DNA from: JBJSXJ01 sp044235425
GTDB taxonomy: Bacteria > Planctomycetota > Planctomycetia > Pirellulales > Pirellulaceae
DNA: 64,000 bases
Direction: 5' to 3'
NCBI GenBank assembly: GCA_044235425.1
Contig: JBIIHW010000020.1
Location: 1 to 64,000, forward strand
Both the position numbers and the translations under genes were made by a program. Position 1 is the stretch's first letter, and each line of letters begins with the position of its first letter. The notes under the pieces were generated by a model. That model was not told the DNA's origin, made no database searches, and saw nothing but the letters and a program-made list of their open reading frames with translations. This document shows, piece by piece, positions 36,779 through 45,916 of this stretch.

Positions 36779-37680
36779 GGGCGATGTTCCAGGGGTTGGC
36801 ACCCCTGGCTATCGAATTCCATCGTTCCGCGATTCCGGATTTCACTGCGGGAGACGGTCGGTGGGCGATGCGCCAGGGGTTGGCACTCCTGGCTAACCAA
36901 TCTCATCGCTCCGCGATTCCGGATTTCACTGCGGGAAACGGTCCGTGGGCGATGCTCCAGGGGCTGGCACCCCTGGCTATCCAATTCCATCGCTCCGCGA
37001 TTCCGAATTTCATTGCGGGAAACGGTCCGTGGGCGATGCTCCAGGGGTTGGCACCCCTGGCTATCCAATTCCATCGCTCCGCGATTCCGGATTTCATTGC
37101 GGGAAACGGTCCGTGGGCGATGCTCCAGGGGCTGGCACCCCTGGCTATCCAATTCCATCGCTCCGCGATTCCGGATTTCATTGCGGGAAACGGTCCGTGG
37201 GCGATGCTCCAGGGGCTGGCATCCCTGGCTATCGAATTCCATCGCTCCGCGATTTTGGATTTCATTGCGGGAAACGGTCCGTGGGCGATGCTCCAGGGGT
37301 TGGCACCCCTGGCTATCGAATTCCATCGCTCCGCGATTCCGGATTTCATTGCGGGAAACGGTCCGTGGGCGATGCGCCAGGGGTTGGCACCCCTGGCTAT
37401 CGAATTCCATCGCTCCGCGATTCCGGATTTCACTGCGGGAGACGGTCGGTGGGCGATGCGCCAGGGGTTGGCACTCCTGGCTAACCAATCCCATCGCTCC
37501 GCGATTCCGGATTTCACTGCGGGAGACGGTCCGTGGGCGATGCTCCAGGGGTTGGCACCCCTGGCTATCCAATTCCATCGCTCCGCGATTCCGGATTTCA
37601 CTGCGGGAGACGGTCGGTGGGCGATGCTCCAGGGGTTGGCACCCCTGGCTATCGAATCCCATCGCTCCGCGATTCGGAAA
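36779..37680. repeat. 84-bp tandem array, eleven copies, each with a hairpin
   Basis: GGGCGATG recurs at 36779 and then every 84 bp to 37619 with no insertion or deletion. Each unit carries a stem-loop such as CCAGGGGTTGGCACCCCTGG (first at 36789-36808), then CTATCSAATTCCATCGCTCC and GCGATTCCGGATTTC. Differences are point changes only (for example GGTT/GGCT, CATT/CACT, GAAAC/GAGAC). As 84 is a multiple of three and the unit lacks stops in several frames, long spurious frames cross it on both strands. Confidence 0.92.
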
Positions 37681-37707
37681 GAATCCGATTGATCTAATCG
37701 CTAATCG

Positions 37708-39033
37708 CTACTTTTTTCCAAGCCCATATGGGACGAGTTTGACGGCTTGCAGATGGATGGCTTGTGGTTTATCGGAGGCATTATCTGGTTTGGCCGGTGG
37801 CTCGATGCGCAGTCGCAGGGTGCGCTTGCCGCGCTTCTTGATCGCTAAAAAGAGACGATCACTGCGAAACATTGTCGGATCACCGGTGCCCAGCAGGTCG
37901 ACCGATTTTTCCTCTTCTCCGACGCGCACGTAAACTCGACCGCAGGCACCCGGTACGTCCGTCGAATAACTCACATGAATCTGAAACAGATCGGCTTTCG
38001 CAACCTGTAACTCCCACGTCGCCTCATCATCGCTCGTGGACCAGCCATCAATCACTCGCTCTTTTCCCTGCACGCCAATCGACAATTGCTTGGATTGCAG
38101 CTGCACGGTTTCGGGCAATAAATGAAATTCCCCGTTGAGATCCGGTTGTACCAGCAGCGCTCGAGCACTGGCATTGGCGGCAGCTTGTGCGGCCGCCTCT
38201 TCTTCCTCGCGGGCCAACCGCTCCGCTTCCTCCTCCGCCAGCCGCTCCGCTTCAACTTGCGCGATTCGCTCGCGTTCTACGGACAGTATGTGCCAGCGCC
38301 AGCCAGCCAGAAGTGTTCCACATAGCAAAATCAAACCGGCGATGATGACCGCAAAACGACCATGTTGCTGCCAGAACGTTGCTGGCTGACTGTTTTCATC
38401 GGCATCCGTGAGCGGAGCTGCTCCGGTGCTGGAGAGAGGCTGCGAGGTGCTCGCGGTCTTCGTGGCTCCGGTCGCTGATCGGTCGCCCGCTCCGCTGCGC
38501 GTGGCCGCTCGAGGGCGCATGACGAGTGGCGGACTCGTGGATGGGGCGGGCGATGCCGGTGCGGAGGCGGGCAGCGGAGCGGCCGCTGGCGGCAGCTGCG
38601 GAGCGACGTAGGGTCCGGCATAAGGACCAACGTAGGGTGCGGGCGCTGTGGGATACGGGGCGGGAGCTACTCCATAGGGCGCCGCTGGCGCGCCGTAGGG
38701 TGTGGGCGGGGCGAGCGGATTGTGATGGTGAGAAGCGACACCAGCGAGTCGCTGACTGTCTCGCAGCACCGCATCGTAGGTCGCCTTGGCGGGCGGCGAC
38801 AAAAGACATAACTTGGCACTCGCCAGTTCATTCAGCAGTTTCTGAGTGTGTGCCGCTCGGGGACCGGTTTGATAGCGTCGGACGAGTGCCATGCGGTCGT
38901 CGGCGGCTTGTGCGATGCGAGCCGCGTCACTGGCAAACGGAGGCAAGCCCAGCAGTACGTAGTGATCCAGGGGGCGCTGGCCGGGAGGGATACCGAGCCA
39001 TGTCTGGTAAGGATCGAATTCCGTATCGGTCAT
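37708..39033 (-). CDS. J-domain-like membrane protein with C-terminal sandwich domain
   Basis: 441 residues from the ATG at 39033; the open frame upstream is unsupported. The N-terminal ~100 residues (DPYQTWLGIPPGQRPLDHYV ... AKATYDAVLRDS) have the helix pattern of planctomycete J-like domains but no HPD tripeptide. Then come a Pro/Ala/Tyr-rich linker (about 115-190), a membrane helix (FAVIIAGLILLCGTLLAGW, about 240-258), an acidic/basic coiled coil (about 262-300) and a C-terminal beta domain with STDDEATWELQVAKADLFQI. The last part looks like a ligand- or sugar-binding module exposed outside the cytoplasm. Function unknown; it lies just downstream of the repeat array. Confidence 0.75.
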   Translation of the reverse strand: MTDTEFDPYQTWLGIPPGQRPLDHYVLLGLPPFASDAARIAQAADDRMALVRRYQTGPRAAHTQKLLNELASAKLCLLSPPAKATYDAVLRDSQRLAGVASHHHNPLAPPTPYGAPAAPYGVAPAPYPTAPAPYVGPYAGPYVAPQLPPAAAPLPASAPASPAPSTSPPLVMRPRAATRSGAGDRSATGATKTASTSQPLSSTGAAPLTDADENSQPATFWQQHGRFAVIIAGLILLCGTLLAGWRWHILSVERERIAQVEAERLAEEEAERLAREEEEAAAQAAANASARALLVQPDLNGEFHLLPETVQLQSKQLSIGVQGKERVIDGWSTSDDEATWELQVAKADLFQIHVSYSTDVPGACGRVYVRVGEEEKSVDLLGTGDPTMFRSDRLFLAIKKRGKRTLRLRIEPPAKPDNASDKPQAIHLQAVKLVPYGLGKK

Positions 39034-39269
39034 AAGATCTAATGCCGTATGAGCTGAGCGGGTGCGAATCGGTGGCCACCAACATGGGTTTCGTCGGACG
39101 CTGCCGGTCAGAATATAGTTTATCAACTTTTTCTCACGGTTTTCCTTCTGCGAAAAAACGCTGCCACGACGGCGATGGACGTCTCTAGCACCCGGCAAGC
39201 GTTGTCGACTACGATACGCAATTCGATCACCTTCCACTCACCGATCTTGCCCCACAGGAGAATGCTCGC
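39034..39269. other. Divergent intergenic region
   Basis: Separates the J-like gene from the Gfo/Idh/MocA gene. The only clear signal is an AGGAG at 39256-39260, the ribosome site of the latter. Confidence 0.5.
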
Positions 39270-40607
39270 ATGCCACGATCTCGTCCCGCTCTTGATCGAC
39301 GTGATTTTCTGAAGCAGGGTGCTCTGTTCGGGGGAGCACTCACGATCGGCTTTCACGGTCAGTCCTTCACGGCCGCTCAATCAAAGTCTCCCAATGAGCG
39401 ATTACGCATTGCGGCGGTCGGGGCGACTGGGCGAGCGGGTGCGAACATCGGGGAATTAGCGAGTCAGGAGATTGTGGCGATCGCGGATTGCGATGCCGAT
39501 TTGCTCGAAAAGGGAGCGGCCCTGTACAAGGGAGTCCGCAAATATGCTGATTTCCGCGTGATGCTGGAAAAGGAAGGCGACAAGATTGATGCAGTTTGCG
39601 TGGGCACACCTGACCATACGCACGCACCCGCCGCGGCTATGGCGCTGCGCATGAAAAAACCCACTTACTGCGAAAAGCCGCTCACGCACACCATCTTCGA
39701 AGCGCGCACTCTCGCGCGCCTCGCCGCCGAAAACAAACTGGCCACGCAGATGGGTAATCAGATTCACGCGGGTGACAACTACCGGCGAGTGGTTGAGCTG
39801 GTGCAGTCCGGCGCGATCGGCGCGGTGACCGAAGTGCATGTCTGGGCGAATGCTCAATACTCGGGCGGCAAATTCACGACTGGCAAGCCGGCTCCCAAAA
39901 ACCTCAACTGGGATCTCTGGCTGGGACCAGCGGTCGAGCGACCGTATAGCGAAGGCGTGCATCCATTTCAGTGGCGTCGCTTTTGGGACTATGGAACCGG
40001 TGCCTTGGGTGACTTCGGCTGCCACTACATGGATCTTGCTCACTGGGCACTCAAGCTGCGTGCTCCGACGAAGATTGTGGCCGAGGGTCCACCGGTGGAC
40101 CCGGTAAGTGCTCCGGAGTGGTGCATTGTGCATTACGATTATCCGGCTCGCGAATCGATGCCGGCCGTCAAACTGCACTGGTACGATAGTGGCAAGCAGC
40201 CGCCTCAGCTGCAGCAAATCCTCGCCAACACGAAGGATGCTCAAGGTAAGCCGCTGCAGTTTGGCGGTGGTCAATTATTCATTGGCGACAAAGGCATGCT
40301 GATCTCCGACTACGGACGCCGGTTACTCTTGCCGCAAAATCAATTCGTCGATTTTAAGGCTCCAGAACCGTTCATTCCCAATTCCATCGGACACCATCGG
40401 GAATGGGTCGAGGCGATCAAGACGGGCAGTCCGACGACATCCAACTTCGACTACGCTGGCGCTCTCACGGAAGCCGTCATGCTGGGCGTTATCGCTTATC
40501 GCAGTGGCAAGGAATTGCTCTGGGATAGTGCGAATCTCAAAGTGACGAATGAACCAGCCGCTCAGCAACTGGTTCACAAGGAGTATCGTAAGGGTTGGAC
40601 ACTGTAG
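39270..40607 (+). CDS. Gfo/Idh/MocA family oxidoreductase, Tat-exported
   Basis: 445 residues; AGGAG at 39256-39260 supports the start. Leader LDRRDFLKQGALFGGALTIG is a twin-arginine signal. Next come the NAD(P)-binding Rossmann start (RIAAVGATGRAGANIGE) and YCEKPLTHT, the EKP motif with the catalytic Lys. These enzymes oxidise or epimerise sugars and inositols; export by Tat with the cofactor already bound is common among planctomycete members. Substrate unknown. Confidence 0.9.
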   Translation: MPRSRPALDRRDFLKQGALFGGALTIGFHGQSFTAAQSKSPNERLRIAAVGATGRAGANIGELASQEIVAIADCDADLLEKGAALYKGVRKYADFRVMLEKEGDKIDAVCVGTPDHTHAPAAAMALRMKKPTYCEKPLTHTIFEARTLARLAAENKLATQMGNQIHAGDNYRRVVELVQSGAIGAVTEVHVWANAQYSGGKFTTGKPAPKNLNWDLWLGPAVERPYSEGVHPFQWRRFWDYGTGALGDFGCHYMDLAHWALKLRAPTKIVAEGPPVDPVSAPEWCIVHYDYPARESMPAVKLHWYDSGKQPPQLQQILANTKDAQGKPLQFGGGQLFIGDKGMLISDYGRRLLLPQNQFVDFKAPEPFIPNSIGHHREWVEAIKTGSPTTSNFDYAGALTEAVMLGVIAYRSGKELLWDSANLKVTNEPAAQQLVHKEYRKGWTL

Positions 40608-40645
40608 TGAGTGCATCGTTGCCTTCGACTGATCGGCCCAAGAAC

Positions 40646-43240
40646 ATGTTGCTCGATCAGTCCCCCGATCCGTCGGCCGACACATTTACGGAGATGTCAC
40701 GGCCCCCGTCTGCTCATCATGGGACGCGGCCGGAGCTGCTTGCGCCGGCTGGTGATTGGGATTGTTTGCGAGCGGCGGTGGAAAACGGCGCAGATGCCGT
40801 CTATTTCGGACTAGATGCGGGTTTTAATGCACGAGTACGAGCGCACAATTTCTCGGCGGAGGAATTGCCGGCGATCATGGATTTTCTGCATCGTCGCGGC
40901 GTGCGCGGATATGTGACGTTCAACACACTGGTTTTTACCAGTGAACTGGCCGCGGCAGAGCAGCTTATCGCCACCATGGCTCGAGCAGGGGTCGATGCCG
41001 TGCTGGTGCAAGATCTAGGGATGATCCGGCTGATTCAGGCGATTACTCCTGATCTGCCCATCCATGCGTCCACCCAAATGACGCTGACGAGCGCCGAAGG
41101 GATTCGTTTCGTCGCATCGCTGGGTGTCGAGCGTGTGGTGTTGGCCCGCGAGCTCTCGCTGCGCGAGATGGGGAAGATCCATCGTCAAACTGACACGCCG
41201 ATTGAAGCGTTCGTGCATGGTGCCTTGTGCGTCGCCTATTCGGGGCAATGTTTGACGAGCGAATCGCTGGGTGGACGGAGTGCGAATCGTGGCCATTGTG
41301 CTCAGGCTTGCCGCCTACCTTATGACCTGCTGTGTGATGGTCGTGAGGTCGATACGGCGGATGTGAAATATCTGCTCAGTCCACAGGATCTCGCCGCTTA
41401 TGAATTAGTCCCCGATCTGCTCGCCGCGGGAATCTGTTCGCTGAAGATTGAGGGGCGGTTAAAGACTCCCGAATATGTCGCCAATATTACTCGCCATTAT
41501 CGCGAGGCGATCGATACGGCCTTAGCGGGTCGGCCGGTACGATTCACTCCGCAGCAGATTGAAGAGATGGAGTTATCGTTTTCGCGCGGCTTCTCACCCG
41601 GTTGGCTGGCGGGCTGTCATCACAAACGACTCGTCCCCGGCACCAGCTCGTCGAAGCGTGGAGTGCCGCTGGGAGAGGTGGTGGGATGTCGACGTGGCCG
41701 AGTGGCAGTGCGACTCAGCGGGTCCATCAAACGTGGTGATGGAGTGGTGTTCGATTGCGGTCGACCGGTTGACGACGAGCAAGGTGGACGAGTTTACGAG
41801 GTGTTTCGCGAGGGACGATCGGAGATCGAACCGCAGCGCGGAGGCATCGTCGAACTCACCTTTGCACACGGTGCACTCGACTTTGACGAAATCACGATCG
41901 GACAAAAAGTCTGGAAGAATGATGATCCGGAGCTCACCAGTCGACTGCGACGTTCGTTTACGGGCACTGATCCCGTTCGGCGACAACCGCTCGATCTACT
42001 CGTGATCGCTGCAGCGGGACGAGCGCTCCGCGTGACCGCGCGCACGGAGCTGGGAGTGAGTGTGACGGTGGAATCGGAGCAGCCGTTGGCCGTGGCCACT
42101 CGCCATGCCCTGAGCGAGTCGACGCTGCGCGAGCAGTTTGGTCGGCTGGGTGGAACGAATTATGAGCTACGCGGTTTGCAAACCAAGATTGACGGACAGC
42201 CGATGGCACCATTCAGTGTGCTCGGTAAGCTGCGACATGCTCTGGTGGAGCAACTGGACGCGGCCGTGGTGACGTTACGGCAACGGCGAGTGGCGGATCG
42301 TCCGCTGCTGCCTGAGCTGCGTCAAGCGATCCAGTCCGCCAGTCGCGCTGAGAACTCGAGCGCCGCGAAGGTTCCGGTGATGCCGACCCTGCGCGTGCTC
42401 GCGCGCTCCCTGCCACAACTGCGTGCGCTGCTGAGAACGTCGGTGCGCCAGGTCTATGTCGACTTCCAAGACCCGCGGGAATACCACGAAGCCGTAGCCG
42501 TTGCTCGTGAGCATGGAGCGGAGATTTTTTTAGCGACGCCGCGTATTCAGAAGCCGGATGAGATGGGCATCTTTCGCCTGCTCGTAAAGATGCAGGCCGA
42601 TGGTATTCTCACTCGCAATTTGTCGGGCATGCTATTCTTTCGCCAAGAACAGATACCCATCGTCGCCGACTTTTCGCTGAATGTCGCCAACGAACTCACC
42701 GCTCAGTTGCTCCATGAGCTTCAGCCGCAGCGCATTACACCGTCGTATGATCTCAATCGAGAACAGCTGATAGATCTGGTACAAGCGGTCCCAGCCGAGT
42801 GGCTGGAGGTGGTCGTGCACCAGCACATGCCAATGTTTCACATGGAGCATTGCGTCTTCTGTGCGATGTTGTCACCGGGTACGAATAAGACCAATTGTGG
42901 CCGACCTTGCGATCGACACGAGGTGAAATTGCGGGATCGGTTGGGAATGGAGCATCCCCTGAAAGCGGATATCGGTTGCCGCAACACGTTGTTTAATGCC
43001 ACTCCCCAAAGCGCGGCGGAGATCGTGCCGCAGTTACTGCAGTGCGGAGTGCGAAATTATCGGGTGGAGTTACTGGATGATTCGGCGGAACAATTAGAGC
43101 TGATCGTGACTTTGTATAGCGACCTACTGGCCGGCCGAGTACCGGGACGAGAAGTATGGAGCCGACTGCAAGCCATGAATCGCGTCGGCGTCACTCGTGG
43201 CACTCTCGAAGAACGCCGCAATCCATTAGCTATCCTCTAG
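40646..43240 (+). CDS. U32 peptidase-family protein (RlhA-like, with DUF3656-type C-terminal part)
   Basis: 864 residues from the ATG at 40646. A GTG at 40607 overlapping the preceding stop and an ATG at 40694 are alternatives. The U32 domain starts PELLAPAGDWDCLRAAVENG and carries the family signature EAFVHGALCVAYSGQC, followed by GHCAQACRLPYDL. The C-terminal third has MEHCVFCAML ... CGRPCDRH, Cys clusters of the type that hold an Fe-S centre in the RNA-hydroxylating members. Named relatives (RlhA, TrhP) hydroxylate rRNA or tRNA with prephenate-dependent chemistry; I infer an RNA-hydroxylation role rather than proteolysis. Confidence 0.85.
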   Translation: MLLDQSPDPSADTFTEMSRPPSAHHGTRPELLAPAGDWDCLRAAVENGADAVYFGLDAGFNARVRAHNFSAEELPAIMDFLHRRGVRGYVTFNTLVFTSELAAAEQLIATMARAGVDAVLVQDLGMIRLIQAITPDLPIHASTQMTLTSAEGIRFVASLGVERVVLARELSLREMGKIHRQTDTPIEAFVHGALCVAYSGQCLTSESLGGRSANRGHCAQACRLPYDLLCDGREVDTADVKYLLSPQDLAAYELVPDLLAAGICSLKIEGRLKTPEYVANITRHYREAIDTALAGRPVRFTPQQIEEMELSFSRGFSPGWLAGCHHKRLVPGTSSSKRGVPLGEVVGCRRGRVAVRLSGSIKRGDGVVFDCGRPVDDEQGGRVYEVFREGRSEIEPQRGGIVELTFAHGALDFDEITIGQKVWKNDDPELTSRLRRSFTGTDPVRRQPLDLLVIAAAGRALRVTARTELGVSVTVESEQPLAVATRHALSESTLREQFGRLGGTNYELRGLQTKIDGQPMAPFSVLGKLRHALVEQLDAAVVTLRQRRVADRPLLPELRQAIQSASRAENSSAAKVPVMPTLRVLARSLPQLRALLRTSVRQVYVDFQDPREYHEAVAVAREHGAEIFLATPRIQKPDEMGIFRLLVKMQADGILTRNLSGMLFFRQEQIPIVADFSLNVANELTAQLLHELQPQRITPSYDLNREQLIDLVQAVPAEWLEVVVHQHMPMFHMEHCVFCAMLSPGTNKTNCGRPCDRHEVKLRDRLGMEHPLKADIGCRNTLFNATPQSAAEIVPQLLQCGVRNYRVELLDDSAEQLELIVTLYSDLLAGRVPGREVWSRLQAMNRVGVTRGTLEERRNPLAIL

Positions 43241-43413
43241 CCAAATTCCCGTGATTGGTTCGCGACACTCGACGTTCGGCAAGCGTTGCTGATGGGCGCG
43301 CGAAGATGACTCGCTCATCGGCCGGGGTACGACATGATGAGGATAGATCACGCCGCGGCGTTCAGGCGTGAAAAAAATGCAGGCAGGCAGGTATCGCGTG
43401 TCGCGATTTTTCC

Positions 43414-44307
43414 TTACTTCAAAAACGCTTCCAGAATGGCGCTGTTGTCGGCTTCGGCATAGCCTTGCTGGATGGCGTTTTGTAGGAGCTGCTGGTGGAC
43501 GGTGGTTAGCGGCAACGGCTGCTGAACTCGGTCGCCTAACTCTCGAATACAGGCGACATCTTTGGCATGCTGTGCCAAGCGAGCCTGCACTCCCGTGTAA
43601 TCTCGGGCGATCATCTTCTTCCCCTTCGTATCCATCACAGCGGAATAAGCGGAAGTTGCTTGGAGCACGGCCAATGTTTGCTCGCGCGAAAAACCACAGG
43701 CTGTTCCCAGGGCAAGACCTTCGGCCAAGACCGCTCGATGCAGTCCCAGCACGAGATTGACAATCAGTTTCATACGCGCGGCGGCACCAGAGGGTCCAAC
43801 CAGAAAACAGGCCCGAACGTTGGCCGCAAACAACTCGTGACAACGCTGCCGCGCGGTGTCATCACCTCCCACCAGCATCACCGCCGTGCCGTCCTTAATC
43901 TGTTGACTCGAGCCGACAAGGGTTGCATCGACATACCGCACTTGACCACGCGCCAACTCAGCCGCCCGCCGTACCGTATCCGCTGGATCGCCTGTGGTGG
44001 TATCGATGATCCAGGTACCAGGCTGAATGGCTGATCGGCATGCCGCAAGCACCTCATCGACCACCTGTGAATCGGGCAGGCTGAGTACAACCAGCTGTGA
44101 CCGCTGAAAAACCTCGCTGGCCGTCTCGACCGCCTGCCCACCCAGCGCCTGGAATGTGGCGCGCTGAGCCGCCGAGAGATCGTTTCCAATCACCAGCTGT
44201 GATCGTTCCAGCCAGCGCTGGGCGAGCGCCGCACCCACCAATCCGATGCCGATCAGTCCCACTCGATCATATACCGGATTGGTATCCGCTGTAGTTATTC
44301 GCTTCAT
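43414..44307 (-). CDS. NAD(P)-dependent beta-hydroxyacid dehydrogenase (3-hydroxyisobutyrate dehydrogenase family)
   Basis: 297 residues. N-terminal dinucleotide-binding motif GLIGIGLVGAALAQRW, VVLSLPDSQVVDEVL, the substrate-loop segment VDATLVGSSQQIKDGT and the C-terminal helical domain with AARMKLIVNLVLGLHRAVLA, where the Lys and Asn of the GxxGxxxKxxxN motif are present. Such enzymes oxidise 3-hydroxyisobutyrate, tartronate semialdehyde or related acids. The start overlaps the stop of the signal peptidase gene (ATGA), so it is translated from the same transcript. Confidence 0.9.
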   Translation of the reverse strand: MKRITTADTNPVYDRVGLIGIGLVGAALAQRWLERSQLVIGNDLSAAQRATFQALGGQAVETASEVFQRSQLVVLSLPDSQVVDEVLAACRSAIQPGTWIIDTTTGDPADTVRRAAELARGQVRYVDATLVGSSQQIKDGTAVMLVGGDDTARQRCHELFAANVRACFLVGPSGAAARMKLIVNLVLGLHRAVLAEGLALGTACGFSREQTLAVLQATSAYSAVMDTKGKKMIARDYTGVQARLAQHAKDVACIRELGDRVQQPLPLTTVHQQLLQNAIQQGYAEADNSAILEAFLK

Positions 44308-45875
44308 GGATTGTTCCGAGGATCATCAATCATAACGTGAACCGTACCGCGTAAGGTTTTTCGAGTGACACTGCCGGGATGCCAGTGACGACTATCAATT
44401 GACACGGCCGAATTATCGCCCAGCACGAAGTATTCGTCGTTGGCGAGTGGACGATTCTTCTGCCACGGTATTCCTGTGCCATCGGGATGTAACCAATAAC
44501 GATCGCGCCAGACCTGCAGCGCTCGCACTTGTACCAGTCCCAAGCCTTTCGCTCCCACTGCACAGGGTCGCGAAGTGCTACTTGTGGCCTTCTCTGTGGC
44601 CTTCTCTGTGGCCTTCTCTGTGGCCTTCTCTGTGGCCTTCTCTGTGGCCTTCTCTGTGGCCTTCTCTGTGGCCTTCTCTGTGGCCTTCTCTGTGGCCTTT
44701 TCTGTAGCCAGCTCATACGGAAGCGTCGCGAGTACCTGGCCATCGATCGCCAGCAGCCACTGTTGATCACACAGCGCCATTCCCACCTCGTGCCACTCGG
44801 ACGGCTCCCAGCCGCTCCATTCGCGATCGGTGATTTTCAGCCAAGACTTTGCGTCTTGTCGCCAACCGCTCAAGCGCCGCTGGCTAAAGCTGATTTCGCC
44901 GCGAAAAGCTTCACGACCGTTGTCGATCTCAAGCATCAGACTGGTCGTTGAATCCGCTCGCACTTGGCAGGTGAAGCCCAGATCGCGCACGATTTGTAGC
45001 CGTCGACCAACATCCTGATGCAGTGGCTGGACGTCGCGAATCGGTACTTCTTGATCACGCTGACAGTTCCCGAAATAGCAGCATAAATGACGATAACGCA
45101 GCCAACGATAGTCCGCCGCGGGTTCGTCACCAGCAAACTGATAGCCATCCTCCGTCGGCTGTACCTTCTCGGTCGCAGTCCAGCGTACGGGAAGTTTCCG
45201 AGTCGCGGGTGGGCGAAAGCGATCGTCATGCACCAGGATGGCCGAGCGACGAAAATCCTCCCATGACTGGCGCCAGAGCTGATCGTCGATGTAGCAGTCA
45301 CCATTGCGTAGCGCCACCACTTCGCCCGGCAGTCCCACGATGCGTTTCACGGCCCACTGATCCGGAGCGTCCGGTTGCTGCAGGGCGACGATGGTGCCCC
45401 GAGCAAGTGACGTGTTCGCCTCCAGCGGCTGAATACGAACCGCCTCACCTGGCTGCCACACAGCTCCGGTTTGCTCTGAGTTAGGATGCCCACAATTGGG
45501 GCAGATGGTGGAATAATCGACCGGTTGCTCCTGTCCGATTACCACCGGAAAACCGCAATCGACGCAAGTGAACTCCTGTCGTGCTCCGCGCAGCGTGGGC
45601 GACATCGAGCCTCCCGCCACTCGGGGATTTTCTCCTGCGGCGTACTGCAGGGAATCCAGCGCCGGCAAAGTGGGAGGTTGAGAATCAGCTCCACCGCTCG
45701 TTGGTGTCGCAGGATCGCTGTTAGTCGGCAATGATGGTCGCAGCCAGGAACTCAGCGGCATCTGGCGATCGCGCGTGAGGTAAGCGACCGCCAAGAGAAT
45801 CACGAGCGACAGGACAGGGGCGGTGAGATATCGCCACGTGCGACGAGGGTTGGGTGAATTGGCCATGGAGGTCAT
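44304..45875 (-). CDS. lepB: Signal peptidase I with zinc ribbon, beta-sandwich insert and TEKA repeat
   Basis: 523 residues from the ATG at 45875 (45866 is an alternative), about twice the size of common type I signal peptidases. Membrane helix at about 16-33. The catalytic serine motif SMSPTL (Ser90) is followed directly by a zinc ribbon, C104xxC107 and C125xxC128. The catalytic Lys (177) lies in VKRIVGLPGE. A large insert (about 290-395) with SEWHEVGMALCDQQWLLAID resembles a concanavalin-type sandwich. Then come about ten TEKA repeats from a 12-bp unit (about 44583-44703) and the C-terminal GDNS box (486-489). The enzyme removes signal peptides from exported proteins. It lies downstream of lepA, as in many bacteria. 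Confidence 0.9.
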   Translation of the reverse strand: MTSMANSPNPRRTWRYLTAPVLSLVILLAVAYLTRDRQMPLSSWLRPSLPTNSDPATPTSGGADSQPPTLPALDSLQYAAGENPRVAGGSMSPTLRGARQEFTCVDCGFPVVIGQEQPVDYSTICPNCGHPNSEQTGAVWQPGEAVRIQPLEANTSLARGTIVALQQPDAPDQWAVKRIVGLPGEVVALRNGDCYIDDQLWRQSWEDFRRSAILVHDDRFRPPATRKLPVRWTATEKVQPTEDGYQFAGDEPAADYRWLRYRHLCCYFGNCQRDQEVPIRDVQPLHQDVGRRLQIVRDLGFTCQVRADSTTSLMLEIDNGREAFRGEISFSQRRLSGWRQDAKSWLKITDREWSGWEPSEWHEVGMALCDQQWLLAIDGQVLATLPYELATEKATEKATEKATEKATEKATEKATEKATEKATEKATEKATSSTSRPCAVGAKGLGLVQVRALQVWRDRYWLHPDGTGIPWQKNRPLANDEYFVLGDNSAVSIDSRHWHPGSVTRKTLRGTVHVMIDDPRNNP

Positions 45876-45916
45876 CCCGGGTGGCGCCCTGCCACATCCC
45901 AACCAGCTCAGCGCCC

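Noticed and set aside
36034..37680. Possible CRISPR array (regular 44- and 84-bp periods)
   Set aside because: The whole unit is conserved with no unique spacers, and no cas genes are in the window.
36146..37933. 595-codon plus-strand open frame, with overlapping 302-, 316- and 232-codon frames on both strands
   Set aside because: They run through stop-free 84-bp and 44-bp repeats whose lengths keep or shift frame predictably; the translation is a pure periodic repeat with no domain, and several frames are open at once.
43340..43385. Hairpin CACGCC/GGCGTG next to an A7 run as a terminator of the convergent pair
   Set aside because: The poly-A lies after the stem on the plus strand, giving no U-run in the plus direction, and before the stem on the minus strand.
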